From Hexactinellida sp. DTS-2022 (Eukaryota > Porifera > Hexactinellida): DNA of 64,000 bases. The notes below the pieces were generated by a model. It was given only the letters and a program-made list of their open reading frames with translations. It was not told the origin of the DNA and ran no database searches. A program made the position numbers and the translations under genes. Positions within the stretch are counted from its first letter, which is position 1, and each line of letters begins with the position of its first letter. The stretch lies in NCBI GenBank assembly GCA_028753945.1, contig JAPNXP010000001.1, positions 7,182,501-7,246,500 on the forward strand, given 5' to 3'. This document shows positions 23,701 to 35,199 of this stretch, piece after piece.

Positions 23701-26700
23701 GACAGTCTAACTCTATCACTCAAAAAGTCAATTCTCACAGAATGGAAGTCTCCTTCATTCAAATCCCTGCCTAACGTTATCACGCCTTGGCGAGGAATCA
23801 GACCTCCCAAGTAGAGGTAGGAAATAGTCAGACTCCCGTGCTCCAGGGTCAGGTGTATCGGGCTGGAACCAGAATCATCAGCAAACAACAACAACAGCAG
23901 TCCAGTCAGAGTAGTGGTACTAAAGCTGAAGTCAATAGAGAGAAGGGACATACTTGACTGTGGGAGGGGGAATTGGGCGTAGCCGCTATTGATGTGGAAG
24001 CTACCATGCGTGACGTAGGTCGGGCTGAATGGTATTGTACGAGAAACATTCGTAGCTTGTCGCAGATCATAAAGGACTCCGTTAACAATTAATCTAGTGA
24101 TCACCCCTGAGAAGGATTGAGCAAAAGCTGATTCCGCTCCATATCCAATCCTGAGACTTGTGCCGACACTTAAATTAGCGCGTGTAAGCAGCTGACTAGC
24201 AGACAGGCTGTTAACCTGCAAACTAACTGACTCTCCCTCTCTAAGTATGGACACTGTGTGGTCTGTATTATCAGTCACGAATTGGTTAGAATAAAGGCTC
24301 TTAGACTGCTCCCCGTCTCCTACCTCGAGCCGGACTCTGCCCTGGCTAATGCTTAGAGTTATGCTGGTCCTCTGTTCCGTGTTAGCGGCATACAGGAGAG
24401 TTCCATCGAGTAGAGTTCTTATGGTAATAGCCAGAGTCGAATTCTGAGGATTAAATAGCTCTGGGATCTCTAATAAGAGGTAGCCCCCGCCATAGAACCA
24501 GGTAGCCAGATCGTAGCTCCTCACGACAGGCCGCAAGCCACATGATACCAGGTACTCACTCCCAGCTATAGGCTTGAATAGGGGTACAGGCATGTGGTTA
24601 AATATAAGGTCTGAAACACAACCTTCAAAGTTTGACATGTCAGTCCCATCTTCTACCGGCATGTGGCCTAGGTAGATGGTGCTGCCAGGCGGGAAGAGGA
24701 GGGACAGGGAGGAGTCAATAGTCCCGTCTACTCTCCTGGTTTCAATAGTGTCTGTTTGTTGGTTAGAGAGAGACATGGTCAGCTGTTGGTTGTCTCGGGT
24801 AGCGAGCACTTGGTACCACTGGTGTAGAGCTATGCCATCAATTGATACGTTAACAGGCCCAAGCCCGAGGTCGATATAGAATGTTAATGCGCCGTCTTCA
24901 AGCTGCAAGGAGACAAAGTTACCAGATCCAGTTTGGATATAGAACAACACTCCAGTTGTTATAGTTGGCATAAAATAGATAGAAACTTGCGTGTAGTGGA
25001 GAGGAACATTAGCAACGAGAGACGGGTAGGTTAGGGTAGAATTTGCTCTCAGGGAAAGAGCGACTTTGAGAGTAGCTATAGCTGCGAAAGCCCTGTCGCG
25101 AATAGATTCAATATTCCCCACTGTGGCCTGGAGTTTTTGTAGAGCAGCCATGTTAGAATCGGAGATACGTACGCTGTTTGATATGGCGTGTACTCTCTCT
25201 ATAAGAGCATTTACTGTGGTGTTAACGAGGATGTTAGCAGAAGTTCCCTGTGCGTCATACTCTTGAATTGTAACTGAACAGTTAATTATCCTTTCAACTA
25301 ATTTTACTACTCTCCTTCTGAGTTCAGACAGCAACTGTACGACAGAGGAAGAGTTGGTGTCAATGCAGGTGTTTAGGTCTGGGAGTCTGATGAGAATATC
25401 ATTGATTTGTGAGGAGAAGAAAGGAACTCGAGTTAGAATAGAATATAAGTTATTTCTAGCTCTGCTGAGTGCCAGTTCGACATTACCATTAACTTCCCTG
25501 GTTTGATTTATACTTGCTTGCAATGCAAGTAACTCTACAGAAGAAAATGTTAATGCCTCAGCCTCTAGCGCGATGGAAATGTTCAATAAGTTTCGAGCGA
25601 TCTTAAGCTCTAACTCGACCTGCTCTAACACTCCCAGTTCAACCAGAGCAGCAGACTCCTGCACTGCAGCTGTGGCAGCCTGCAGAGACGTGTTAACCAG
25701 TGCGCAGGCCTCTGTAATAAGCCTGGTCACTTCTCTATAGTCGGTAATAGCAGCGAGGGCTTCTAAAGCTGCAGGCTGAGTTGCATTGTAATATGTTTCT
25801 ATGTGAGTAGTATTAGCAGCTAACTCCTGTTGATGCGCCTCTACACGGAGTAGCAAGCTATTCAAATCAGCCTGCGAGGCTCTCAGGCTGGAGATCCTCT
25901 CGGAGAGCAGGGAGTCTCCTGATTCTAGATTGTACTCGTGTCCGGCTATTGGAGATCCATTTAGGGTATGTGCGGCAGCGGCGTAGTACTCATTCGCAGC
26001 ATTGGAAGCATCAATTGAAGATTGGATTATAACTTGTATTTCCAGTATTTGAGGTACAATACTACTGTTCAGTATATCGTAGAAGATAGTTACTGAGGTG
26101 TCTGCACGCAACAAACTGTTTCTGGTAGCAGTGATAAGCTCAGTGTTATCAGAGTTCCTCAGTACAAGTCTATTCAAGCTATGCTGTAGGATTTGTAGAG
26201 ACGAGTTGAGAGAACTGGACATTCTATAAAGTAACGCTATTTGTGATTCTTGAGAAAACAGCTGTCCCGCTAAGAGAACTGACTGGTTCTGCGCCGCATC
26301 AGCTGATGACAATAACTTCATTGCCTGAGAGAGGTTAGAAGAGTAGTTAAACTGAGCGTCCGACAGGAGCTCATTAGCTGCCGCCAGAACTGACAGTGCG
26401 GTGTCTCGCTGTGTCTCCAGCTCTGGTATAAGGGCAAATACTGTCAGCTGAATATTTTCCAACAAACCCAGTGCCATCTCCACTTGGAGAGCTAAGACAC
26501 GCACTCTCGCGAATTCATCCCCAGTGTCCGGGCCCTGTACTCCGATTGAGTTAACTAGCTGGGACTGTGTGAGAGAGATGTCCTGCGCAGAGCTGTTGAG
26601 AGCGCCTGCGTTGATGAGTCTTATTCTGCTATCGTACTGTACCAACTGGTCTCTGTACCCCCCCACAGATAGGCCGACAGCCTGGGAGGAGGTCTGCAGG

Positions 26701-27477
26701 GAGGAGAGCCTCTCCTCTCCCCGGGAAGATAGGACCACCAGGCTAGACAGCTTGTCTTGCACCTGTGCGAGGTTATCGGACTGAATGATCATAGCTATAC
26801 TCCCCAGCTGCTCAGTGCAGGCGTCACACTTGGAGCATCCCCTCTCCGTAAGGTCCTCGTAGAAAGGGATACACTGGTCACACTTGGCCCCTCCCACTCC
26901 GGGCTGGCAGTAGCAGAGTCCGTCTAGCTGCTCACAGGAAGAGTTAGAGGCGCCAGTCCCGCACGAGCAGGCAGAGCACCCGGCAGCCGAGAAGTTGTAG
27001 TACCCGGGGACACAAGACTGGCACTGCTGCTCTCCAACTCCTACCTTACAGGGACACTGGCCGGATATGGCGTCACACTGAGAGCTGGAGGAACCAGTTG
27101 CGTCGCAGAGACACGGGTCACAACCCAGACTGTTGAAGTTGTAGAAGTCCGGTAGACACTGGTCACACTGTCTGTTGTTAACGTTAGGGCTACATGAGCA
27201 CTGCCCAGAGGTCGTGTTGCAGAACAGCGTAGTGGATCCCGTAGAGTCGCAGAGACAGGACTGGCAACTTTGAGTGCTGGCATCGCCGAAGTAACCAGAT
27301 AGACAGAGCTGGCAGTCAGGACCTGTCGAGTTGTTGATGCAGCGGGTGCACTGGCCCGTGGTGGTGTTGCAGGAGTTCGGCACTGAGAAGTCTATGTTGC
27401 CTGAGCAGCTGCACTGACTGCAGCTCGTGTTGGGAAATGCCACTGGGTCTCCGTGGTAGTTGTTCAGGCCATCGCAA
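20721..27477 (-). CDS. Laminin alpha exon 4 (6757 bp): LE, coiled coil, LG1-5
   Basis: Joins in phase 2 to read CDSCDGLNNYHGDPVAFPN, completing an LE module. It carries the last LE repeats, about 600 residues of coiled coil with CDACTEQL at its start, LG1-3, the repetitive linker and LG4-5. LG domains end in the usual cysteines (SNFEGCVSDL, TSYKGCIRDL, SFTGCIREVLL). Stop TGA at 20723-20721. Confidence 0.95.
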
Positions 27478-30400
27478 CTGGGATAAATAAGTAATCAATA
27501 TATCTATATTATTAAATCTCGATTGTTGTTTGTTTGTGTGTTGTGTGTGTGTGTGTTTGTTTGTCCGGATTGTATTAAAGTGATGGGGGAATAGAAACCG
27601 CATTTATATATGAGATAGAAACTAACTTCCAAATGTTATAGTAGGTAAACAAGTATGAACACGAATTTCGCGTTTATAAATTTCTCATACAGTATTAATA
27701 TTTGTTGTTGTTTACACAAAATTGGTAAACAAATAAATGAAAATTTAAAATCAACCTAGAAGTTAGCTCTCAACGGGGATTATAGGTAAACAATTATGCT
27801 GAACACGAATTTCGCATTTATAAATTTATAATATGAATATTTGTTGTTGTTGTTTACACAAAAAGGTAACAAATTAATGAAAATTCAAAATCAAACCAGA
27901 AGTTAGCTTTCAACGGGTATTATAGGTTAACAAGTATGCTGAACACGAATTTCGCATTTACAAATTTATAATATGAATATTTGTTGTGGTTGTTGAAACA
28001 AAATAGGTAACAAATTATTGAAATTCAAAATCAACCTAGAAATTAGCTTTCAACGGGTATTATAAGTAGGTATATAACTATGACAAATATTTACTAACTA
28101 TGTAATCATTTGTTTGTGAGGAGTAAGGCCGCGTAGCGGCCGTTAACATGAGGTCATAGCACTGATCTGTCGCAAAGCGACCGAGACCGAAGGGCTCGTT
28201 TTATATTAATACTAGATTATTGTTTGTTTGTCCGGATTATATTAAAGTGATGGGGAATAGAAACCGCATGTATAATTGAGATATAATTGATAGTTTGTGA
28301 GAATAAATTGAAGGAATTTAGTGTGTAAAATAAAAAAACTAATCCCCTGTTGTAAATTTTATGTATACTACTCTTTGAGTATGTCACAGGTGTTCACCTA
28401 AGTGAAACTATCGACTATACAGAGAATAACACCTGCTATGGCTATACTATAATAGACACCAACACCTGTATTTACAAACATATGTTATTCTGTCTGTGAT
28501 GCAGATAGCAACTTGCAAAATAGCCGAGAAGTATAAATACAGTAAAGTTGTGAGATCTAAGAGCAGAATAAATGCTCTTATTGGAGCGACAGTGGCCCCA
28601 ATAAGAGCATCAGATGTTCTTATTAGAGCAACAGTGGCTCATTTAAGGGTAGCTCGTTGAGCTATATAAAAAGGTAGCTTGTTAGCTCAAATAAATTGAA
28701 ACCTGTGGTTGGTAAATTATACGCAATTAATTATTTCAGTAAATTTTATTGCAAAGTAATTTACTAGGTAACTCTGGTTTTAATCTCTGCATAAAATAAT
28801 GGTTTAATGGTGAGAATAAATCCAGGGTTGCAAAATATTTGATTTAACGTATTAATTAAACCAACACCAACGGCGAATCGGTTGGTGTATGGTTGTGTTC
28901 TGGCGCGAAGCGACCTAGCAAGCGATGCTCGCTAGTTATCTATACTATTAAAACACAAGCCTGGGTGGGTGGGTGTGTGCTATATTTGTTTGTATGTTAC
29001 GAGTTGATTGAAGAAAGTGGACGGTTTCCAAATGTGATTTTTGGCATATAGGGGTAACTTTTGGCACCCGCCAACAAGTTGAGGTTTCCACTGAAAATTT
29101 CTCACACCTCGACAAGTTATGACGTCATTGTCACATTTAGAGAACCCTGAAAAGTCACTTAATTAATCGCACATAATTCCCGCCCTCTAAGAGATAAAAA
29201 TCTGAAAATTTAATAGAACATGAACATTAACGATGCGGACACGTTGGTCACACCAGATTGCCAATATGGTAACTCATTGTCGCATAATGACGTCATCACT
29301 AAAATTTCACATTGTTAAATTTGACTATTTAGGCCTATTTACGCTTTATAATGAATGTCAGAGGTGTATAAACCACACATCAACCGCGAAGCGGTTGGTG
29401 TGCGGTTGTGTTCTGCCGCGAAGCGACCTAGCAAGCGAAGCGCGCTAGTTATTATAATAATAGGAAGCCCAGCTATAAAATGAAATATAATGCATCAAAA
29501 AGAAGTTAACTACTCTAGTGCATTCTTGTTAACCGAACAAATCAGATCACCCACATATTGTTAACAATAATAAGACACATTTTCGTTAAGTGTTTAATAA
29601 CTGAAAAATCTTACAAAGGTGTTCCACTGTGTTGCATATTTTTATATTATTCTTATGCTAATCGAAGTCACACTTGTAGAAGTTATTAAGGAAAAGGTTA
29701 CCGTGTGATGTCATACTCACAATATCTCGCATAGAAAACCAATAGACCCATGTCGATATGACAAACTACACCTACATATATACAAAATTTCAGCTCTAGG
29801 TAGTATGGTCTTTCCAAGTAATTACACAAAAACATCCAAACAAACAAATAAAACAAGTACAATTGTTTTATGTATATAGTAACTATACATGCTATGACAG
29901 AGTCGTAGCTAGGGTGTGGCACAGGAAGCACCCAAAAATTTGTGCCCACCAAAATGCCCACTAGTATAATACTATAGTGCGGAAATGCCTCACCCATAAT
30001 TCCCAGTGCTGCACCTAGCTAAGCTTCTGTGCTATGGTTCCAATATAGATAGGTGTCACTCGTTTAATTTATTTGGAATATTTTATAATTTTTATTCCAA
30101 GTTTAGAAAGAGTAAATAAGAGCACCTGATGTTCTTAAAGGAACCACTGTCGCTCCGATAAGAGCATCTGATACTCTTAAAGGAGCCACTGTCGCTCCAA
30201 TAAGAGCATCTGATGCTCTTAAATGTGAAAATTATAAAAATTTGTAGAGACATGCAATACAATATATTGTACATCGTGACAAAATTGTGTAAACGACTGA
30301 ATCAAAAATTGTAAGAGCTGAATCCAAATTAATTCTGACGTGATGTCATAATCCCATAAATCGGTATATGTATATATCGGGAAGCATGCATTCTACCAAC

Positions 30401-33400
30401 AAAATTCATTCAAATTACCAACAAATTTGTGACTGTGATTATACCAACAATTGTTGTCATTTTACCAACAACTGTTGTCAATTTACCAACAATAGAAAAT
30501 CTATTGTGTTCTATTGTTGGTGAACTACCGGTGTCAATTTACCAACCATGTTGTCAATTTACCAACAACTGTTGTCAATTTACCAACAATAGAAAAGCTT
30601 CCAAATAACAAAATACTCAAATTAAATAGGTAATGCAATTTAATGTACAATTTATTATTATTATTATTGTTTTTTCAGGAGAGAAAGGCCGCTTTGCGGC
30701 CGGATTGTGTCGCGTAGAGCCAACACGAATTAATAAAGGTCGCGAAGCGACTTTGTGAAGGAGTGATCCGTCGCTAAGCGACCGAGATCGAAGGGCTCGT
30801 ATAAACATAAAGATAGAATGACCAAATCCTATATTTTACATTAGCTTAGTTGTACCTAGCGACTGTAATCGTTCCCCAAGGGAGGTGTATTATCTGAATA
30901 CTAAGCTAATACCCCTGTCGTATACTAATAACAGAGTACAATAAATATGATAACTAACCTGTCACAGAGCCTCCCGATGTGTCCCTGCTTGCAGGAACAC
31001 ACTGGCTGTCCCTGAGCATCAGGTGAGCAGGAGAGATTAGTTGCTGTGTACAGAGAACAAGGACAGGCCTGGCAGTCCTGGTCAGAGCCCTGTGTCGCAT
31101 CACCAAAGTAAGTGTCGATACACAGCTGACACCTGTCTCCTCCTGTGTTGTCTCGACAACTGATACAGGTCCCAGTCTCGGGGTCACAGTCCTCGGAGTG
31201 CCCGCTACACTCGCAGGGCACACAGGCGCCAGCAGAGTCCCTGAAGTGCCCACCGGAGCACCTCTGGCAGGAGTGACCCGAGTACTCGGCCGGGCACTGG
31301 CACCTCTCCACCGGGAGAGCGGAGTCCGTGTCAGAGAGGGGAGAGGCCCTCTGGATGGACACCTCTGACAGGAGACTGGTGCCCTCTCCCACCGGGATAA
31401 GGAGGCGGGGAGAGGAGACGAGTAGGTCGACAAAGTCCCCTCTCGAGATGGCAGAGCCGGACGCATCAGTCCAGAGATACTCCAACAGCTCATGGCTATA
31501 GCGTGCGAGGGCGCCGGGCTCTAACGTCTGCAGCTGTAGGAGCGCTATCCTCTCAGGAGAGAACAGGACCAGCCTGGGGGAGGCGAGTCTGAGAGAGACA
31601 GAGAGCGAGAAGGCTACAGAGCCACCATAGGACAGCAACAAACTCATTTCTAATTCACTCAACGGAAACGATAAGAAGAGCGGAGCTGTCGAGTTGAATA
31701 CAGAGACGGATAGCATTTGGAGACCTCCCGTTACGCTGGCATTCTCCGAGCTGATTGCTCCACTGTTCGTGAGGCTGACTGCCTCCCAGCTGTTAGCAGA
31801 GAGCGGCAGAGACACGTCCTGATAGGATCCCTGCATGGGACTGCAGTCGGAGCTGAGCCCCGAGCAGTAGCACTCCGTGCAGCCCGTGGGAGTAGCCATC
31901 GAGAGGAGGAAGCTCCCGGCCGCGCACTGCCCGCAGGCCGTGCCCTCCGTGAGCAGCTTACAGCTGCACTGCCCGCTGGTGAGGCTGCACTGGGACGCCT
32001 CGCTCCCGGACAGGTCACACCCACAGGGCGCGCAGCCATTGGCGCCTAGTCCCCAGTGGTCCGGCAGGCACTGGTCACAGGTCCTGCCGGCTACCCCGGC
32101 TCTGCACTCGCACTGGCCGCTCAGCTGATCGCACTCCCCCGAGACAGAGCCGGGGCTGGAGCATCCGCAGGGGGAGCAGGACAGCGAGTCTGCGACAGTT
32201 GTGCTGTCTCGGTAGAAGGTGACTTCACACTGGTCACACTGCCGGCCCGTCACGCCCAGGGAGCACGGGCACTGGCCTATAGCTACGTCACAAATGTCTC
32301 CATCGGGACAGGCGCAAGCAGTGCAGCCATCCGCTCCATTGGAGTAGTAGCCAAATACACAGCGATCGCACTGTCTGCCTGTGACACCGGGGTCACAGGA
32401 GCACTGGCCGCCCGCCGGCTGGCAGATGCTGCTGAGGCTCCAGCTGGCGTTGCACTGGCACGGGAGAGCCTCTGCTGCGAGGGAGGCGGAGAGAGAGAAG
32501 GCGGAGTCTCTGCAGAAGTACGAGTTCAGAGAGTTGCTCGTTACGTCACAGTTATCGCTGAAGTTCTGCGCGCTGTCTCCCAGTATAGCAGGCCTGTAGT
32601 AGAGGGTGGGGACCAGCGTGAAGAGGTCCACCAGCACCCTCTCGGCCCTGCTCGCGTTGAGGAGGTACTCCCCTGGCTCTGCTAGCACCTCTAGAGGGGC
32701 GTTGCTGCCTACAGCCTGAGCCTGTGTGTAGGTAGGAGAGGAGGGGGAGGACAGGGGGAACACGCCTTGTACGTCAAGAGAGTTGGAGGTTAGGCTCGCA
32801 AATCTGAAACTGATAAATCCAATAGACTCCGATACATATCTTAGCACCAGACGGTAGGTGGTTGCCATGGGTACATCTATGCGTATCAGGAATGTGTGAG
32901 CATCTCCAGCCCCAGCTACAATGTACCCCTGTCCCAGGAACCCCGGGAACTCCGTCTGGCTGGCAGCTAGCGACAGCTGCTGGGAGCTAGTGCCGGCTCC
33001 GTACTCTGCCTGGGAGTGTATAGCGTGTGGGGAGGGCAGGAAGAAGGCAGGCGTAACGTAAGTGCATTGCTGGCCCTCGATGGCAGACTTGCAGGGACAG
33101 TAGCTTGTTGACTTGTTGCATACGTTGCTAAGTGAGCCTCCTACGTCACAAGAGCACGGCACACAGCCCTAAAAGAGAATATCGTATTTACTCAATTAGT
33201 ACAGTAACGGAAAATTATTAATTTTTAGCCGCCCGCAGGCAGGGGGCCTATTATTTAAGTTAAGCTCTATTTGCTATTTGAGGAAATTCGTTAAATACCA
33301 TTACCTCTTAATAGTCCAGGGTACATGTGTACAAATTTTGGTGCTTTTATCAAAAAAATGAACAATTATATGGTTGTGCCGCTGCACTATAACCAACTGC

Positions 33401-35001
33401 CTTCAAGTGCTTATGTGGTGTTGTAGGATAAAAATAAGGTATATTTATAACATAGTAATCACTCAAATAATGCAATATATTACCTGAGGGGAGAGAGTAT
33501 GGAACCCATCTAAGCACTGGCCACACGTGTTGCCTCCCACGTTGTCCTTGCACGAGCACTGCCCCGTGACGTCATCACAGACCGTACCACTGACAGTGCC
33601 AATAATACCGCACCCGCACTCTGTGCAGTCTAGGCTGTCGCTGCCGGAGCTCGTGTTGTAGCGGTGGGGCAGGCACTTGTCGCACTTGGCCCCTCCCACC
33701 CCCGGCCTGCAGAAGCAGTCCCCCGGGAGAGCGGGAGAGGTGGCCACCTGCTCGCTCCGCACGCAGTCTCCGCTGCTGTCGCTGCCCGGCTGATGGCAGG
33801 CACAGGGCTTGCAGCTGCTAGCGTCAGTAGCAGACAGAGAGGGGTCTCTGTAGGTCAGGTTCCTGCACTGCTCGCAGTTGTAGCCCATGGTGTTGTGCTG
33901 GCAGCTCAGACAGACCCCCCCGCCCGACAGGTTCCCGGCGGAGTCCAGACTCTGTCCCTCCGCCAGCTGGCTGTACTCGCAGCTGCTCGCGTGCTGCATG
34001 CAGTTACAGGCCTCGCAAGAGGAGGCAGCGTCGGAGAGAGACCTCATCCATGGTTGCTGGTTGAACAGAGGCAGACAAGTCTCGCACTCAGCGCCAGCAG
34101 TGCTATGCTCACAGGAGCACTGGTAAGGGGTGGTTGTTGTGTCACAGGCAGCCGCGTGTCCGTGGCAGATACAGCGCCCAAACACCTCCACATCGGAGAG
34201 GGAGTAGTACCTCTGTTCAGGCGCGGTCAGCTCGCTGCTGAAGCCGCTCATTACCAGTCTAATGTGCGAGACCCGTAGGAAGTCCAGTCTGGCGCTGCTG
34301 ATGGTACTCCGCGAGAAGAGCGGGCCCCACAGCAGCTGCGAGAGATCCCCTATGGAGCCCAACTGGGGGTACTGGGTGCAAAAGGCGCGGGGGTTGGTTA
34401 TGTCGTCATCGTATGGAATGAATCTATAGATTTAATTAGAGTTCAATCAGCTCAACACGTTTGTTCTGGGAATTAGTTGAGTCTAATGTATTATTGTTTC
34501 GGCACTTACGTATACATTCTTAGCTACCTACCTGGTTGCTATCCCAAAAGCAGTCTGGCAGGCGTCGGTCCCGTCAGCAGCAGGCGCCACGTAGTACTGC
34601 CAGGGCTGGTAGGCGGCCCCGTCCCGGCTGACCTCTATCAGGAGGGAGCTGGGGAGCGGCGAGTAGAGGGAGAGCAGGAGCAGGTAGACCTCGAATGATT
34701 GGTTGCCGGGCAGAGCTATGGTTATGGAGACAGGGGAGTCCGTGTTCTCGCTCTGCCAGCGAGTGGAGGTGTTGGAGTCCAGCAGGCTAGCGGCGGGGTA
34801 CTGGGAGGCGTTGCAGGTGAGCAGCGTGGGGAGACCGGACCCGCGGGGCACGTGCTGGGAGGGAGGATCTCCACATACTGAAGAGGCGTGCACACTAGCA
34901 CCTGATGCAGCGTCGAAGCTGAGGAGGGGGGGAGACAGCTCGTTAGAGAGACAGGAGAGGAGAGAGGTCGCCAGGAGCAGGAGTAGCAACTCGTGTCTCA
35001 T
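20721..35001 (-). CDS. Laminin subunit alpha, complete, 4 exons, about 3458 aa
   Basis: Secreted basement-membrane chain that trimerises with beta and gamma laminins and binds cell receptors through its C-terminal LG domains. Exons 35001-34532, 34423-33484, 33168-30959 and 27477-20721 join in phase (10377 nt). Order: signal peptide (about 1-19), LN domain (20-238), LE repeats, an L4b-type domain (about 509-690), LE repeats, an L4a domain (about 920-1100), LE repeats to about 1430, coiled coil (1430-2030), LG1-3 (2030-2516), Ser/Val/Pro linker (2530-3100), LG4-5 (3100-3458). Five LG domains prove an alpha chain. The L4b-like segment ending LFTLVPTLYYRP points to the alpha3/alpha5 (fly LanA) type. 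Start: first ATG, followed by a hydrophobic leucine run. Odd points are only four exons and a giant linker. Confidence 0.95.
22135..23060 (-). repeat. 24/27-bp coding minisatellite in the laminin LG3-LG4 linker
   Basis: Roughly 35-38 head-to-tail units encode 8- or 9-residue motifs of the type GVPVPSSF and GVPVPSSSI. Units alternate length by one Ser codon without breaking frame. The wider linker (about 23500-21800) is Ser/Thr/Pro-rich and probably O-glycosylated (inference). The same repeat leaves long antisense and shifted frames open, which are not genes. Confidence 0.9.
27503..28200 (+). mobile_element. Helitron/Helentron-like element with 140-bp tandem body
   Basis: Starts TCTATATTATTAAATCTCG and ends with the hairpins GGCCGCGTAGCGGCC and GTCGCAAAGCGAC followed by CCGAAGGGCTCGTT. 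Between them, units of exactly 140 bp (anchored on AGTTAGCTTTCAACGGG at 27761, 27901 and 28041) repeat about 3.3 times. Non-autonomous. It starts 26 bp from the laminin exon 4 acceptor. Confidence 0.65.
28555..28660. repeat. Hairpin repeats with GAGCGACAGTGGC
   Basis: ATGCTCTTATTGGAGCGACA and GGCCCCAATAAGAGCAT form an imperfect palindrome, followed by a second diverged copy. The reverse complement of the motif recurs in tandem at 30108-30225. Confidence 0.5.
28861..28936 (+). mobile_element. Helitron 3' end (CTAGT) directly abutting the next element
   Basis: A GGCGCGAAGCGACCTAGC stem and a hairpin GCAAGCGATGCTCGC lead to CTAGT. This is the classic Helitron 3' arrangement of hairpin then CTRR/CTAGT. 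Its own 5' end was not identified. Two bases later a new Helitron begins. Confidence 0.55.
28939..29449 (+). mobile_element. Short non-autonomous Helitron
   Basis: 5' end TCTATACTATTAAAACAC and 3' end GCGAAGCGCGCTAGT, 511 bp, no coding frame and no terminal inverted repeat. Both ends closely resemble Helitron termini known from plants and animals (TCTATACTATTAAAA start, hairpin plus CTAGT end). A 3' fragment of the same family lies at 18028-18462. Confidence 0.7.
29898..30029. mobile_element. hAT-like MITE, near-perfect TSD TGCTATGA/TGCTATGG
   Basis: CAGAGTCGTAGCTAGG to CCTAGCTAAGCTTCTG with 7 of 8 matching flanking bases. It is a diverged relative of 17445-17606 and shares the central ATAATACTATAGTGCGGAAAT block. 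Confidence 0.65.
30108..30225. repeat. Tandem GAGCATCTGATGCTCTTA repeat
   Basis: Units of about 51-54 bp containing GGAGCCACTGTCGCTCC and AATAAGAGCATCTGATGCTC, each internally palindromic, repeat about twice. Related to 28555-28660 in reverse. Confidence 0.6.
30395..30600. repeat. ACCAACAA(T/C)TGTTGTCAATTT tandem repeat
   Basis: At least six copies of TTACCAACAACTGTTGTCAA-like units with a central palindrome AGAACACAATAGATTTTCT/ CTATTGTGTTCTATTG. Non-coding. Confidence 0.6.
30677..30801 (+). mobile_element. Helitron/Helentron-like 3' end
   Basis: GGAGAGAAAGGCCGCTTTGC, a GGTCGCGAAGCGAC hairpin and the tail GACCGAGATCGAAGGGCTCG match the 3' tails at 28120-28200 and 61990-62094. It ends 158 bp from the laminin exon 3 donor. 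Confidence 0.5.
30959..33168 (-). CDS. Laminin alpha exon 3: LE, L4b, LE, L4a, LE
   Basis: Starts GCVPCSCDVGG after TTCTCTTTTAG. It holds one LE, a cysteine-poor L4b-like segment (PAFFLPSPHAIHSQAEYG to DNCDVTSNSLNSYFCRDS), four LE modules, an L4a domain (PLSANSWEAV to LLIPVGEGTSL), and more LE modules ending GRLCD at a phase-2 donor GACAG|GTTAGT. Confidence 0.93.
33484..34423 (-). CDS. Laminin alpha exon 2: end of LN domain and first LE repeats
   Basis: Follows acceptor AAATCTATAG and restores RFIPYDDDITNPRAFC, the conserved LN core. YYSLSDVEVFGRCICHGHA then opens the LE array. Cysteine spacing (C-x-C, GGAKCDKC, GGNTCGQC) is that of laminin EGF-like modules. Ends in phase 0 at CAG|GTAATA. 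Confidence 0.93.
34532..35001 (-). CDS. Laminin alpha exon 1: signal peptide and N-terminal LN domain
   Basis: ATG at 35001 begins MRHELLLLLLATSLLSCLS, a typical signal peptide. The LN part follows with DSNTSTRWQSEN and CQTAFGIAT. It ends at a phase-2 donor ACCAG|GTAGGT. The 108-bp intron after it is short. Confidence 0.93.
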
Positions 35002-35199
35002 CGCTATGCTACTCAAATAGTAAATATCAATAATGGAATAAGTTAATGTGCTTCTTCTAGTAAAAACGTTTAAATATAGTAGGGTACTCTAGTTATAGTT
35101 ATACCATTAGATGCACACCATTGAAATCGTCATGGGCGGAAAAGTGGGGGGGGGGCCGCCCCCCCCAAAAAATTACAACTAGGCCCCATATTTGTAATA

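Larger units (their letters stand above)
27478..30958 (-). other. Laminin alpha intron 3, built almost entirely of mobile elements
   Basis: The 3.5-kb intron has donor GACAG|GTTAGT and acceptor ATCCCAG. It contains a Helitron-like element, two adjoining Helitron 3'/5' ends, a hAT-like MITE and tandem repeats, listed separately. The other two laminin introns are 108 and 315 bp. Confidence 0.85.

Noticed and set aside
31717..34278. Long GC-rich plus-strand ORFs (for example 32056-32685 and 33664-34278)
   Set aside because: Antisense to laminin LE-repeat exons; the cysteine-rich minus-strand frame is unmistakable.
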